Source: Actinomycetota bacterium (GTDB lineage Bacteria > Actinomycetota > JAICYB01). From it: a stretch of DNA of 54,620 nucleotides. The stretch lies in the NCBI GenBank assembly GCA_035536535.1, contig DATLNZ010000159.1:1-54620 (forward strand), read 5' to 3'. The notes beneath the pieces are model-generated. The model was not told where the DNA came from. It did no database searches and saw nothing but the letters and a program-made list of their open reading frames with translations. Below, piece by piece: positions 23,386-32,644 of the stretch. Made by a program: the position numbers and the translations under genes. Position 1 is the stretch's first letter. Each line of letters opens with the position of its first letter.

Positions 23386-25008
23386 CTAGTGGGCGTGCCC
23401 GTGGTGGGCGTCGGCCCCCTGCGGCTCCTCTTCCTTCTGCTCAACAACCAGGACCTCGGTCGTCAGCAGCAGTGCGGCGATCGAGGCGGCGTTCTGCAGC
23501 GCCGACCGCGTCACCTTGAGCGGGTCGACGATCCCGGCCTTGCGGACGTCGCCGTACTCGCCGGTCGCGGCGTTGAACCCGAAGCCGGGCTTGCCGGACC
23601 GCACCTTCTCGACAACGACCGAGCCCTCGAAGCCGGCGTTGGACGCGATCCAGCGCAGCGGAGAGGCAAGAGCCGTCCCCACCAGCTGAACTCCCGTCCG
23701 GACGTCGCCCTCGACGCTCTCGGCCGCGGCAGCGACCGCCCGCTCGCAGTTGACGAGCGCGACTCCGCCACCGGGGACGATGCCCTCTTCGACCGCTGCC
23801 TTGGTGGCCGACAGGGCGTCCTCGATGCGGTGCTTCTTCTCCTTGAGCTCGACCTCGGTCGCGGCGCCGACCTTGACCACGGCGACACCCCCGGACAGCT
23901 TCGCCAGGCGCTCCTGTAGCTTCTCGCGGTCCCAGTCAGAGTCGCTCTTGTCGATCTCCGCCCGGATCTGGGCGATGCGCCCGCGGATGTCCGCGTCGTT
24001 GCCCGCACCCTCGACGATCGTCGTGTTGTCCTTGGTGACGACCACCTTGCGCGCGCGTCCGAGCTGGTCCAGTGCGACGTTCTCGAGCTTCATCCCCAGC
24101 TCATCGGTGATGACTGTGCCACCGGTCAGGATGGCCATGTCCTGGAGCATCGCCTTGCGGCGGTCTCCGAAGCCGGGAGCCTTGACGGCCGCGGCCTGAA
24201 GGGTCCCGCGGATCTTGTTGACGACCAGGGTCGCCAGGGCCTCGCCCTCGACGTCCTCCGCGACGACCAGCAGGGGCTTCCCGGCCTGGACGACGCGCTC
24301 CATGAGCGGCAACAGGTCTCCGACGGCGCTGATCTTCTTGTTCACCAGAAGGATCAGCGGCTGGTCGAGGATCGCTTCCATGCGGTCCTGGTCGGTGACG
24401 AAGTACGGCGAAATGTAGCCGCGGTCGATCTGAAGGCCCTCTACGGCTTCAAGCTCCAGCCCGAACGTCTGCGACTCCTCGACAGTGATGACCCCGTCCT
24501 TGCCGACCTTCTCCATCGCCTCGGCGATCATGTCCCCGATCTCAGGGTCGGCCGCCGAGATGGCCGCGACGTGGGCGATCTGCTCGCGTCCGGCGACCTC
24601 CTTGGCCTGCGACCTCAGAGCCTCGACCGCGGCCTCAACGCCGCGCTCCACGCCCCTCTTCAGGCCCATCGGGTTGGCCCCGGCGGCGACGTTGCGAAGC
24701 CCCTCGTGGACCATGGCCTGTGCGAGCACGGTCGCCGTGGTCGTCCCGTCACCGGCCACGTCGTTGGTCTTGGAAGCGACCTCCTTGGCCAGCTGTGCGC
24801 CGAGGTTCTCGAAGGGATCCTCGAGCTCGACCTCCTTGGCGATCGTGACGCCGTCGTTGGTGATCGTGGGGGGACCCCACTTCTTGTCCAGGACGACGTT
24901 GCGGCCCTTCGGGCCGAGGGTGATGCGTACCGCGTTGGCCAGCCGGTCCACGCCTGCCTCGAGGGCCTCGCGTGAGTCCGACCGGAACTTCAGGATCTTG
25001 CTTGGCAT
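23386..25008 (-). CDS. groEL: 60-kDa chaperonin GroEL
   Basis: A 540-residue chaperonin, full length for the family. The ATP-binding segments [10 protein letters not shown] and [10 protein letters not shown], and the apical-domain segment [13 protein letters not shown], are all present. It assembles the folding chamber that works with GroES. The C-terminus ends in a short His-rich tail (DAHHGHAH) rather than the Gly-Met repeat of E. coli GroEL; His-rich tails are known in the actinobacterial GroEL1 type. It follows groES by nine bases in one operon under the CIRCE-bearing promoter. Two hairpins lie downstream. Confidence 0.98.
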   Translation of the reverse strand: MPSKILKFRSDSREALEAGVDRLANAVRITLGPKGRNVVLDKKWGPPTITNDGVTIAKEVELEDPFENLGAQLAKEVASKTNDVAGDGTTTATVLAQAMVHEGLRNVAAGANPMGLKRGVERGVEAAVEALRSQAKEVAGREQIAHVAAISAADPEIGDMIAEAMEKVGKDGVITVEESQTFGLELEAVEGLQIDRGYISPYFVTDQDRMEAILDQPLILLVNKKISAVGDLLPLMERVVQAGKPLLVVAEDVEGEALATLVVNKIRGTLQAAAVKAPGFGDRRKAMLQDMAILTGGTVITDELGMKLENVALDQLGRARKVVVTKDNTTIVEGAGNDADIRGRIAQIRAEIDKSDSDWDREKLQERLAKLSGGVAVVKVGAATEVELKEKKHRIEDALSATKAAVEEGIVPGGGVALVNCERAVAAAAESVEGDVRTGVQLVGTALASPLRWIASNAGFEGSVVVEKVRSGKPGFGFNAATGEYGDVRKAGIVDPLKVTRSALQNAASIAALLLTTEVLVVEQKEEEPQGADAHHGHAH

Positions 25009-25017
25009 GAGGTCTCC

Positions 25018-25329
25018 CTAGTCGGCGATCTTGGCGAGCACGTCGCGGGAAGACACGACGAGAAGCTCTTCGCCGTCGATCTTGACCTCGGTGCCTGCGT
25101 ACTTGGAGTACAGAACCCTGTCACCTTCGGACAGGTCCAGCGGGATGCGCTTTTCGCCGTCCTCGTCCCAGCGGCCCGGTCCGACTGCGATGACCTGGCC
25201 CTCCTGGGGCTTCTCCTTGGCGGTGTCCGGAATGACGAGCCCGGAAGCGGTGATCTCCTCGCCCTCCAGGGGCCGGATTACGATCCGGTCCTCGAGCGGG
25301 ATGATCTTGGTCCTGGTCTTGGTTGCCAC
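25018..25329 (-). CDS. groES: 10-kDa co-chaperonin GroES
   Basis: A 103-residue co-chaperonin that caps GroEL. The family segments [10 protein letters not shown], the mobile loop ([17 protein letters not shown]) and [16 protein letters not shown] are intact. The GTG at 25329 is chosen because AAAGGAGG lies four bases upstream and the resulting N-terminus, [14 protein letters not shown], matches the family; an ATG further 5' would add nine atypical residues. First gene of the groES-groEL heat-shock operon. Confidence 0.97.
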   Translation of the reverse strand: MATKTRTKIIPLEDRIVIRPLEGEEITASGLVIPDTAKEKPQEGQVIAVGPGRWDEDGEKRIPLDLSEGDRVLYSKYAGTEVKIDGEELLVVSSRDVLAKIAD

Positions 25330-25363
25330 GACTCCTCCTTTGACCTGCGGAAACATACTGTCG

Positions 25364-25390
25364 TTAGCACTCTAACCAGGGGAGTGCCAG
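25364..25390 (-). promoter_or_regulatory. CIRCE operator for HrcA
   Basis: TTAGCACTC (25364-25372), nine-base spacer, GAGTGCCAG (25382-25390). The left arm is a perfect match to the CIRCE consensus and the right arm matches six of nine. It overlaps the -10 box, as expected for repression by HrcA of the groES-groEL operon at normal temperature. Confidence 0.85.
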
Positions 25391-25398
25391 CACGTCAA
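25369..25398 (-). promoter_or_regulatory. groES-groEL promoter
   Basis: On the - strand: TTGACG (-35, 25393-25398), 18-base spacer, TAGAGT (-10, 25369-25374). This is the best housekeeping-sigma promoter in the window. The -10 lies inside the CIRCE left arm. Confidence 0.7.
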
Positions 25399-25413
25399 CC
25401 GGACGAGTGCTGA
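25387..25413 (-). promoter_or_regulatory. Second, imperfect CIRCE-like dyad overlapping the first
   Basis: CCAGCACGT (25387-25395), nine-base spacer, GAGTGCTGA (25405-25413). The right arm matches CIRCE at eight of nine positions and the left arm keeps the AGCAC core. It shares four bases with the first element and covers the -35 box. Confidence 0.5.
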
Positions 25414-25449
25414 CACGGCGACCACCAGCGGAAACGGCCTGCGGGCCGC

Positions 25450-26490
25450 TCAGGCCACTGCGGAGGGAAGCTTCAGGGACGGGTCCGCCGGGGCCTCCGC
25501 CGGCGTCACCTCTCCCCGGCTGAGGCGGAAGAACCCGGCGGCGGCGATCATCGCGCCGTTGTCCACGCACAGCTTTCTGTCGGGGATCACCAGGCGCGCG
25601 CCCCGGCGCGACGCCTCCTCCGCCAGCCTCGCCCGCAGCCGGGTGTTCGCCGCCACCCCGCCCCCGACGACGAGGGTGGAGGCCCCCTGCATCTCCAGCG
25701 CGCGCATCGCCTTTTCGACCTGCACGTCCACGACCGCCTCCTGGAACGAGGCGGCGATGTCCGCCTTGACGACCTTCTCTCCTGCGGCCTGTGCCCGGTG
25801 CACGTGACGCACCACCGCCGTCTTCACGCCCGAGAAGCTGAAGTCCAGTCCCTTGCCGGTCAACCCCCGGGGAAATGCCACCGCCTGCGGGTCGCCGCGC
25901 TTGGCCAGCCGGTCGATCGCCGGCCCCCCGGGGTACCCGAGGTCCAAAAAGCGCGCGACCTTGTCGAACGCCTCGCCGGCCGCGTCGTCCAGCGTCGAGC
26001 CCAGCGTCTGGTAGACACCCTCCTCCTGGACCGAGTACAGCGCGGTGTGGCCGCCGGACACGACCAGAGCAACGTACGGCGGCTCCGTAGCCGGGTCCTC
26101 CAGCCGCACCGCCAGCACGTGGCCCTCGAGGTGATGCACCCCCGAAAAGGGGACGCCGAGCGCCGACGCCATGGCCTTGCCCGCCGAAAAGCCCACGATC
26201 AGCGCGCCTATCAGCCCCGGCCCCCTGGTGGCCGCTACCGCGGACACCTCGGCCATCTTGACCCCAGCCTCCCTGAGGGCCTGGTCGATCACCTGCGGCA
26301 GCCGCGCGTCGTGGGCGCGAGCGGCGATCTCCGGGACGACCCCGCCGAACCGCTCGTGCAGGCGCGCCTGCGAATCGATCACGTTGGACAGCACCCGCCT
26401 GCCCCCTCGCACGACCGCTACCGCGGTCTCGTCGCAGGAGGTTTCGATCCCCAGGATCAGGGCGTCTTCGGCGACCGCGGAGCCGGTCAT
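25450..26490 (-). CDS. tsaD: tRNA N6-threonylcarbamoyladenosine transferase TsaD
   Basis: A 346-residue enzyme that transfers threonylcarbamoyl from its AMP adduct to A37 of ANN-decoding tRNAs, working with TsaB and TsaE. Metal ligands H120 and H124 (HHLEGH) and D310 (VDNGAM) are present, as are VVPEIAARAH at 51-60, the SGGHT nucleotide segment and GGGVAAN near 276-282. The ATG at 26490 overlaps the rimI stop by four bases (ATGA). Last gene of the tsaE-tsaB-rimI-tsaD unit, ending just before the divergently regulated groES promoter area. Confidence 0.97.
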   Translation of the reverse strand: MTGSAVAEDALILGIETSCDETAVAVVRGGRRVLSNVIDSQARLHERFGGVVPEIAARAHDARLPQVIDQALREAGVKMAEVSAVAATRGPGLIGALIVGFSAGKAMASALGVPFSGVHHLEGHVLAVRLEDPATEPPYVALVVSGGHTALYSVQEEGVYQTLGSTLDDAAGEAFDKVARFLDLGYPGGPAIDRLAKRGDPQAVAFPRGLTGKGLDFSFSGVKTAVVRHVHRAQAAGEKVVKADIAASFQEAVVDVQVEKAMRALEMQGASTLVVGGGVAANTRLRARLAEEASRRGARLVIPDRKLCVDNGAMIAAAGFFRLSRGEVTPAEAPADPSLKLPSAVA

Positions 26491-27014
26491 CCGTCGAGGC
26501 CGGCTCGAATCGCCTCCAGACGCTCCGCGTACTCGCGCGTCCAGATCCCCTCGGCCCACATCACGTACGCGTCCTCGCCCGTCTCGATGTAGTAGCCGCG
26601 CCGGACGCCGACGGTTTGGAACCCGAACTTGCGGTACATCGCCTGAGCGCCCGCGTTGGACTTTCGCACCTCAAGCGTCACGGCGCGGGCACTTCGTGCC
26701 CGCGCCTCGTCGACCATCTGGATCATCAGGCGGGTGCCGACCTTGCCGCGATGGTGGTCGGGGTCCACGGCGATGTTGGTTACGTGCCCCTCGTCGCCCA
26801 GCAGCATGATCCCCGCATAGCCGACGACCTTTCCGCCGCTGCGGGCGACGTAGTAGGCGCGGGAATCCTTCTGCGCCAGCTCCGACAGGAACAGGCCGGC
26901 CGACCACGGCCGCGGGTAGACCTTCGCCTCGATCCGCAACACCGACGGGATGTGACGCCGCCGCATCGGCATGATCTGGACGTCCAGCGCCTGCCGGACC
27001 TGCTCGGTGACCAT
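26487..27014 (-). CDS. rimI: Ribosomal-protein-type N-acetyltransferase RimI
   Basis: A 175-residue GNAT acetyltransferase. The acetyl-CoA binding region reads VTNIAVDPDHHRGKVGTRLM, and NAGAQAMYRKFGFQTVGVRRGYY is the typical RimI C-terminal block. The family acetylates N-terminal amines, classically ribosomal protein S18. The ATG at 27014 overlaps the tsaB stop by one base. The stretch of about 20 residues after the core (AEGIWTREYAERLEAIR) is longer than in E. coli RimI but common in actinobacterial versions. Confidence 0.93.
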   Translation of the reverse strand: MVTEQVRQALDVQIMPMRRRHIPSVLRIEAKVYPRPWSAGLFLSELAQKDSRAYYVARSGGKVVGYAGIMLLGDEGHVTNIAVDPDHHRGKVGTRLMIQMVDEARARSARAVTLEVRKSNAGAQAMYRKFGFQTVGVRRGYYIETGEDAYVMWAEGIWTREYAERLEAIRAGLDG

Positions 27015-27712
27015 CAGCGTCCCATCCGCTCCCAGTTCAGCTCCGCGTCGGACTTGCGAATGTACAACGGCCTGAGGTCCGCGAGCCGGTCCGACTCCTC
27101 GCGTTCGAACAGGCGCACGGCCAGCTCGGTCAGGGGCACCGCCGTGGGGGTGGAGTCGGTCATCCCGGCGATCTCTATGCCGAGGTCGGCCGAGTCGAAC
27201 ATCGAACGGTAGACAAGCGGTCCGTTGCCCACCGCCAGGACGGGCTCGCTGCGCGCCTCGATCTCGTTGACGCAGTGTTCCGGCCGGGCGCAGCGGAACT
27301 CCGTCATGCGCTGCACTCCTCCGGGCATCGGCCTGTAGAAGGCCCAGTAAACCTCGCCGCGGCGTGCGTCCACGCACGTGCAGATCGTGCGCCGCGAGTG
27401 ACGGACGTTGTACGCCAGAACGTCCATCGATGACAGTCCCACCGCCGGCACCGCAAGCGTCTGAGCCAGGGCCTTGGCCGTGGACACCCCCACGCGCAGG
27501 CCCGTGAACAGGCCGGGACCTATCCCCACGGCGATTCCGTGGACCTGCTTGTAGGTCAGGCCCGCGTCCTCCAGCAGCCTTTCGATCGCCGGCACGAGGA
27601 TCTGGTCCTGGCTGCGGAAGCGCCCCAACTGGTAGGCCCCCACCAGTTCGGTGGCCGAACCCAGCGCCACCGAAGCCTGTGGAGTGGAGGTCTCGATCCC
27701 GAGGACGAGCAT
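27014..27712 (-). CDS. tsaB: tRNA threonylcarbamoyladenosine biosynthesis protein TsaB
   Basis: A 232-residue inactive paralogue of TsaD that scaffolds the t6A complex. The N-terminal LVLGIETSTPQASVAL, the GPGLFTGLRVG segment and DARRGEVYWAFY are diagnostic. The TsaD metal-binding HxxxH is absent, as expected. The ATG at 27712 overlaps the tsaE stop by one base (TGATG). Confidence 0.95.
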   Translation of the reverse strand: MLVLGIETSTPQASVALGSATELVGAYQLGRFRSQDQILVPAIERLLEDAGLTYKQVHGIAVGIGPGLFTGLRVGVSTAKALAQTLAVPAVGLSSMDVLAYNVRHSRRTICTCVDARRGEVYWAFYRPMPGGVQRMTEFRCARPEHCVNEIEARSEPVLAVGNGPLVYRSMFDSADLGIEIAGMTDSTPTAVPLTELAVRLFEREESDRLADLRPLYIRKSDAELNWERMGR

Positions 27713-28212
27713 CAGGCCGAGCCTCGCGACCAGTCGTGGACGGAGTCGCTGACAACCCGCATCCGGTCGCGCCAACGGCCGAACGGACGGAACTGGATGA
27801 TCCGGCTGTCGTCGCCCGTGTCGTCCCAGGCGAACTCGATCTCCAGGTGGTCCTCACCAACCATCGGACCGGCCTTCTCGCCCCACTCGATCGCAGCCAC
27901 CCACGGGGGGTCGAGCATCTCCTCGAGTCCGAGGTCTGCTACCTCCGCCGGACCGCTGCACCGGTACAGGTCCACGTGCAGGAGCGGGTATCGCCCTTCG
28001 TAGGAGCGCATCAGGGTGAACGAAGGCGAAACGCACGGGTCCTCGACCCCCAGGCCCTTCGCGAGCCCCTGGACGAACGTCGTCTTGCCGGAGCCGAGCG
28101 TGCCGGTCAGGAGCAGGACCTCGCCGGGCAGGAGCAGCCGGCCCAGCTGCTCGCCTAGCGCGGTGGTTTCGTCCGAGGAACGCGTACGGACGGCCAGAAA
28201 GGGAAGCCGCAT
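27712..28212 (-). CDS. tsaE: tRNA threonylcarbamoyladenosine biosynthesis ATPase TsaE
   Basis: A 166-residue P-loop ATPase that drives turnover of the TsaD-TsaB complex. Walker A GTLGSGKT (37-44), SPSFTL (62-67) and the conserved E109-W of AAIEWGE are present. The ATG at 28212 has no good ribosome-binding site but lies six bases after a TACTCT box, so the operon probably begins here with a leaderless mRNA. The first gene of tsaE-tsaB-rimI-tsaD, all joined by one- to four-base overlaps. Confidence 0.94.
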   Translation of the reverse strand: MRLPFLAVRTRSSDETTALGEQLGRLLLPGEVLLLTGTLGSGKTTFVQGLAKGLGVEDPCVSPSFTLMRSYEGRYPLLHVDLYRCSGPAEVADLGLEEMLDPPWVAAIEWGEKAGPMVGEDHLEIEFAWDDTGDDSRIIQFRPFGRWRDRMRVVSDSVHDWSRGSA

Positions 28213-28218
28213 CCGCCA

Positions 28219-28224
28219 AGAGTA
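28219..28224 (-). promoter_or_regulatory. -10 box placing the tsaE transcript start at its ATG (leaderless)
   Basis: TACTCT on the - strand, six bases before the ATG. It lies in the 50-base gap after the glycosylase gene. No -35 box was seen. Confidence 0.45.
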
Positions 28225-28261
28225 CGGCGTTCGATCGCACCCGGCTTGGCGCCGTCTCCCG

Positions 28262-28966
28262 TCAGAACAGTCCGAGCTGCCGCGCCGCGGCGTCTGCCGG
28301 CCCGAGACGGGACACCGTCTGCGGCTGGGCCTCATCGGGCTCCCCCGGATCCGCCTGCGGCGGGCCCTGCCCGGTGCCGAGGTCGTCCAGGGCCCGGCGG
28401 ATCTCCTCGAAGTCCTGGGTGATGCCGTTCATCGCCGAGGAACCCCGGAGCGCGGCCGACGGGTGGAACGTGGGGATCAGCGTCGCCCCCCCGAACGGGT
28501 ACCGCTTGCCTCTCAGTCGCGTGATGCCGGTGTCCGTGCGCAGCAGCAGCTTTGAGGCGAAGTTGCCCAGCGTGACCACGACCTTGGGCTCGACCACCTC
28601 GAGCTGCGACTTCAGAAAGCTCGCGCAGGCCCGGACCTCCTCCGGCAGCGGGTCCCGGTTGCCCGGAGGACGGCACTTGAGGACGTTGGCTATGTACACG
28701 TCCGGCCGATTCAGGCCGAGCTTCGTCTCGATCAGCCTCGTGAGCAGCCGTCCGGCCGCGCCCACGAACGGCTCCCCCTTGCTGTCCTCGTTGACGCCCG
28801 GCGCCTCCCCCACGAACATGACGTCGGCGGCCGCAGAGCCCGTGCCGAAGACCGCCTGGGTCCGTTGGAACCCGAGTGGGCATGCGCGGCACGCCTCCGC
28901 CTGGAGGGAAAGCCTCGTCAGCGCCTCCTCGGACGGGGTCCGGCGCAGCGTCGTCACTCGTTCCAC
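28262..28966 (-). CDS. Family 4 uracil-DNA glycosylase with a [4Fe-4S] cluster
   Basis: A 234-residue base-excision repair enzyme that removes uracil from DNA. Four cluster cysteines can be assigned: C26 and C29 (CRAC), C98 (LKCRPPGNR) and C114 (RACASF). The uracil-pocket motif GEAPG is at 53-57 and the second motif HPS begins at H168. The Pro/Gln-rich tail is variable in the family. The GTG at 28966 has GGGAGG five bases upstream; a GTG six bases further 5' overlaps that site. Confidence 0.95.
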   Translation of the reverse strand: MERVTTLRRTPSEEALTRLSLQAEACRACPLGFQRTQAVFGTGSAAADVMFVGEAPGVNEDSKGEPFVGAAGRLLTRLIETKLGLNRPDVYIANVLKCRPPGNRDPLPEEVRACASFLKSQLEVVEPKVVVTLGNFASKLLLRTDTGITRLRGKRYPFGGATLIPTFHPSAALRGSSAMNGITQDFEEIRRALDDLGTGQGPPQADPGEPDEAQPQTVSRLGPADAAARQLGLF

Positions 28967-29051
28967 GGGCACCTCCCGGCCGGCGATCTCGGGCGGAGAC
29001 TGCCAGCCGCCGCCGACATCCGCGCAGGCTGGACGGAAAAGGCTCGAGCCG

Positions 29052-29960
29052 CTAGCGGCGGCGGCCGTCGGCCAGGCCGGGAATGCCCGCCAGGCCCGTG
29101 GCCAGCCGGACGCTGCGGCGCATCGCCTCCGCCACGGCCTCGGCCCCCAGCGCGCCTACCACCGTCGGCTCGGCGGGCACCTCACCCGTGGCTCCGACGA
29201 AGGTGACGTCGCCGTCGAACTGGGTGTGGGCGGGGCGGACGCTGCGCGACACACCTGCGGTCGCCATGACGGCCACGTGCGAGGCGGTGGCTTTGTCCAG
29301 CTTCGCGTTGGTAACGACCGCCGCGAGAACCGTCGCCTGGCGCGGGCGCAGCGCCCAGGGTGCTTCGGCCGGGACCCGGGCCGCCGCCAGCGGCCGTCCT
29401 TGCTCGTCGACGATGTCCCCCGCGGCGTTGTTCACAACCAGCGCTCCGACGATCACGTCGCCGCTCGACGCCGACGCCGTCCCGACTCCGCCCTTGCGCG
29501 CTCCGTGCATGCCGCCCCACTTCGCGACGGTGGCACCGGTCCCGGCCCCCACCGACCCCTCCTCGAAGTGCTCGGTGGCGCTCTCGGCCGCCGCGCGTCC
29601 CTCCGCGGGGCCGGGGCGGCGTGCGGCGTCGCCTATCCCCAGGTCGAAGATCACGGCGGTGGGCACAATCGGCACGACGGCGCCCCCGAAACCGATCCCG
29701 ATCCCCCGGGACTCGCAGACCTGCATCACGCCGTCTGTGGCGGCGAGCCCGAACGAGCTTCCACCGGAGAACAGAAAGGCGTTCACATCGGACACGATTC
29801 CCGACGGGCGCAGGTCGTCGGTCTGTCTGGTGCCGGGTGCGCCGCCGACTATCGCGCAGGCGCCGATCGTCCCCGCGGGCAGCATGATGACCGTGCATCC
29901 GGTAGCGGCCTCGGGATCGCTCCAGTGCCCGACGAGGACCCCTGGCACCGAGGTGATCAT
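29052..29960 (-). CDS. P1-family peptidase / NylC-like N-terminal nucleophile hydrolase
   Basis: A 302-residue member of the DmpA/NylC fold group, enzymes that self-cleave to expose an N-terminal Ser or Thr and hydrolyse peptides or amides. The opening [23 protein letters not shown] and [15 protein letters not shown] are characteristic. The likely cleavage site by analogy with NylC is before T200 ([10 protein letters not shown]); the residue before it is Ala rather than Asn. It begins 46 bases after the alpha/beta hydrolase gene. Substrate unknown. Confidence 0.85.
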   Translation of the reverse strand: MITSVPGVLVGHWSDPEAATGCTVIMLPAGTIGACAIVGGAPGTRQTDDLRPSGIVSDVNAFLFSGGSSFGLAATDGVMQVCESRGIGIGFGGAVVPIVPTAVIFDLGIGDAARRPGPAEGRAAAESATEHFEEGSVGAGTGATVAKWGGMHGARKGGVGTASASSGDVIVGALVVNNAAGDIVDEQGRPLAAARVPAEAPWALRPRQATVLAAVVTNAKLDKATASHVAVMATAGVSRSVRPAHTQFDGDVTFVGATGEVPAEPTVVGALGAEAVAEAMRRSVRLATGLAGIPGLADGRRR

Positions 29961-30006
29961 CGCAATCCCCCCGCGACCTGCCCGGCGGGCACACGCAGCG
30001 GACGCA

Positions 30007-31095
30007 TCACCGCAGCACCCTGCGGGCGAAGTCGCTCACGAGCCGGGTCACTTCCCGGTGCCGTTCCAGCATCGCCATGTGCCCCACTCCTTCGAACACG
30101 ACCAGCTCGGCCTCCGGGATGCGATCGACCATCTCCCGGGCCAGCCAGACGGGCGTGACCACGTCCCGGTCTCCGGCCAGCACCAGCACCGGGACGTCGA
30201 TCGACTCCAGGCCGCGAACCCCGTCGAACTCCGAAAGCCCGGGGACCGCCGCCGCCATCGTCTCCCCGGGCGTCGCCTTGGCCATGGCGGCCGTGAACGC
30301 GACGTGCGTCGCAGACGGGCGGGGGCCGAACCCGATCCGCGACACGAGCATGGCGAGGTCACCCGGCGGCATGCGCAACCGCCCGAGCTGTCCGAGCGCC
30401 TCCCAGGCGCCCAGCACGGCCTTGCGCGCCGCCTGGAACCTCGGGTTGCCGTCGCGCCACAGTCCCAGCTCAGCGGTGAAAGTGGTGTTCACGAGGACCA
30501 GGCCCTTTACGTGGGAGCCGAGTTCCTCCGGGAAGTCGCGTGCGAACTCGACCAGCGACTGCACGGTCATCCCGCCCATCGAATGGCCGACGACCACGCA
30601 GGGTGCCGCCCCCGTCTGGTGGACCACGGCCCACAGGTCCTGGGCCAGGGTGTCCGGACTGAAGGCAGTGCTGCCCTTCGGGCCCCTGGCGGGTCCGGAC
30701 CGGCCGTGCCCGCGGGCGTCGAACGCGATCAGCCTCAGGTCGCGTTCGGACCGCAACTCCATGAGCTGGTAGTGCCACACGTCCATGCAGTGCGTGAAAC
30801 CGTGGACGAACACGATCGTGGCGACGTCCTCCGGGTGCTCCGGGGAGTCGAACACCTCCGCGTGCAGACGGGTCCCGTCGAAGCTCTCCACTTCCACCTC
30901 GCGGCCGCGCACCCAGCCGAACTTGTGGGAGCCGAAGGGGTCCCTGACCGGCAGTAGCCGCCGGTAGACGAGCTCCTCGGCCGCCGCACCGGCCGCGGCT
31001 GCGCCTGCGAGCACCGCCATCGACAAAACCCCGCTGCGCGCGCGCCTTCGGCTGCTCTTCGGCTCCCGGGATCGGGATCTACCCGCAGCGCTCAC
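30007..31095 (-). CDS. Alpha/beta-fold hydrolase with basic N-terminus and membrane helix
   Basis: A 362-residue hydrolase. The catalytic triad can be placed: nucleophile S152 in GHSMGG, acid in the [12 protein letters not shown] segment, and His in GVGHMAML; the oxyanion segment VHGFTH is near 97-102. The N-terminus has many Arg residues (to about 20) then a hydrophobic Ala-rich helix (about 23-40), suggesting an N-in membrane anchor. The GTG at 31095 overlaps the stop of the preceding gene (GTGA). Esterase- or lipase-like activity is likely; substrate unknown. Confidence 0.88.
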   Translation of the reverse strand: MSAAGRSRSREPKSSRRRARSGVLSMAVLAGAAAAGAAAEELVYRRLLPVRDPFGSHKFGWVRGREVEVESFDGTRLHAEVFDSPEHPEDVATIVFVHGFTHCMDVWHYQLMELRSERDLRLIAFDARGHGRSGPARGPKGSTAFSPDTLAQDLWAVVHQTGAAPCVVVGHSMGGMTVQSLVEFARDFPEELGSHVKGLVLVNTTFTAELGLWRDGNPRFQAARKAVLGAWEALGQLGRLRMPPGDLAMLVSRIGFGPRPSATHVAFTAAMAKATPGETMAAAVPGLSEFDGVRGLESIDVPVLVLAGDRDVVTPVWLAREMVDRIPEAELVVFEGVGHMAMLERHREVTRLVSDFARRVLR

Positions 31096-31532
31096 TCGAC
31101 CACCAGCTCGTCGCGGAGCGTCCCGGCGAACCCTTCGGCTGCGAACTCCGCCATCACCTCGTAGGTGCCGGCCTGGCCGGGGGTCCAGGACTCGGAGAAG
31201 TGGGCTCCGGTCTGGCCCTGCAACTCCTGGGACTGCTCGGCCTGGGTGAACACCCTGTCCTTCGACCATCGCCAGACTTCGCGGCCGTCACGTGTGGCCC
31301 AGAAATCGTACTTCTGTCCGGACGCGAACCTCAGCGTCTGGGCCTGTCCCGAGACGTTCTGGAGGCCCAGCGTCAGCCGAACCGAACGCCCGAGCTTCAC
31401 CCGGGATGGATCGACCCGCAGCGTCACGGTGACGGACCCGACCCGCCGCTGGTCCCCGCCGACGGGCGCACCACTCGACGCGCACGAGCAGAAAGCCAGC
31501 GCAGCCACCGCGACAAGCGTCCTGGCCTTCAT
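31092..31532 (-). CDS. BsuPI-domain protein, probable exported or lipid-anchored
   Basis: A 146-residue protein dominated by a beta-sandwich resembling the BsuPI domain (named from an intracellular proteinase inhibitor of Bacillus): the VTVTLRVDPSRVKLG start, NVSGQAQTLRFASGQKYDF and a closing QAGTYEVMAEF strand. The N-terminus is hydrophobic and ends in C15/C17, an imperfect lipobox, so export is probable but lipidation uncertain. The ATG at 31532 overlaps the alr stop (ATGA). Placement between alanine racemase and a hydrolase is unexplained. Confidence 0.8.
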   Translation of the reverse strand: MKARTLVAVAALAFCSCASSGAPVGGDQRRVGSVTVTLRVDPSRVKLGRSVRLTLGLQNVSGQAQTLRFASGQKYDFWATRDGREVWRWSKDRVFTQAEQSQELQGQTGAHFSESWTPGQAGTYEVMAEFAAEGFAGTLRDELVVE

Positions 31533-32644
31533 CCCAGGTAGACCCTCGGCACCCTCGCCCCCACCCCGCACACGACCTCGTAGTGGATCGTCTGAAGGCG
31601 GCCGGCTATCTCGTCGGCGGTGATCGCGTCCGCGCCCTGGGAACCCATGAGCACGGCCTCGTCTCCGGCCGAAACCGCATCGTCTCCACAGTCGACCATG
31701 ATCGTGTCCATCGTGACCCTTCCCACCACGGGCCGGCGCACACCCCCGATCAGGACCTCGCCGCTGTTGGACAGAAGCCGCGCAAAGCCGTCCGCGTACC
31801 CGAGCTGCACCGTTGCGATGGTTGTCTCCTTTTCGGGGGCCCATGTCAGGCCGTAGGAGACTCCCTCGCCGGCGGGGACGCGCCTGGACAGCCCGACGCT
31901 GCTGACCAGGCGCATGGCCGGACGCAAGGTCACCTTGTCGGCCATCCAAGGGGCGGGCAGCAGCCCGTAGCAGGCGACGCCGGTCCGGACCATGTCGTGA
32001 TGCGCCTCGGGGCGCGCGATGGTGGCCGCCGAGTTGGCCAGATGGAACAGGGGCGCCCGCAGGTTCTGCGACTCGAGCGCCCGTCGAAGCTGGGCGAAGC
32101 GGCCGATCTGAAGGCCGGTCGACTCAGCCGCCGGATCGTCCGGAGAGGCAAGATGACTCCAAACCCCCTCCAGCGACAGCGAGCGTTCCTCGCGGACCCA
32201 TCCGATGAGTCCGGCCGCCTCCTCCAGCGACACGCCCTCGCGGTGCATCCCCGTGTCCACGGCGACGTGCACAGGATGAACAGACCCGGCGTCGGAGGCC
32301 GCCTTGGCGATGGATTCGGCCCCCGCGCGCGTGGACACGCTCGGCGTGAGCCCGCGCGAGACGATCTCGCCGGCCGCGTCCGGGGGCGCCTCGATCAGGA
32401 CCAGGACGGGGACGTCGATGCCCGCTTCTCGGAGCCGGACCCCCTCCTCCACCAGAGCGACCGCCAGACGCTGGACCCCGGACTCCAGGCACGCCCGGGC
32501 CACCTCGACATCGCCGTGTCCGTAGCCGTTGGCCTTCACCACCTGCAGGTGGACCACCTGGGGGCCGAGCAGCGCCCGCAGGGCCCGGCAGTTGGACCGG
32601 ATCGCATCGAGGTCGATCTCGGCGTAGGTCGGCCGCCACCTCAT
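31529..32644 (-). CDS. alr: Alanine racemase
   Basis: A 371-residue PLP enzyme that interconverts L- and D-alanine for peptidoglycan. The PLP lysine is K37 (VVKANGYGHG; Gly replaces the usual Ala after KAN) and the second catalytic base is Y264 (SYGLTW). VAVDTGMHREG and GRVTMDTIMVD segments are typical. The ATG at 32644 overlaps the nnr stop (ATGA), a coupling seen often in actinobacteria. Confidence 0.97.
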   Translation of the reverse strand: MRWRPTYAEIDLDAIRSNCRALRALLGPQVVHLQVVKANGYGHGDVEVARACLESGVQRLAVALVEEGVRLREAGIDVPVLVLIEAPPDAAGEIVSRGLTPSVSTRAGAESIAKAASDAGSVHPVHVAVDTGMHREGVSLEEAAGLIGWVREERSLSLEGVWSHLASPDDPAAESTGLQIGRFAQLRRALESQNLRAPLFHLANSAATIARPEAHHDMVRTGVACYGLLPAPWMADKVTLRPAMRLVSSVGLSRRVPAGEGVSYGLTWAPEKETTIATVQLGYADGFARLLSNSGEVLIGGVRRPVVGRVTMDTIMVDCGDDAVSAGDEAVLMGSQGADAITADEIAGRLQTIHYEVVCGVGARVPRVYLG

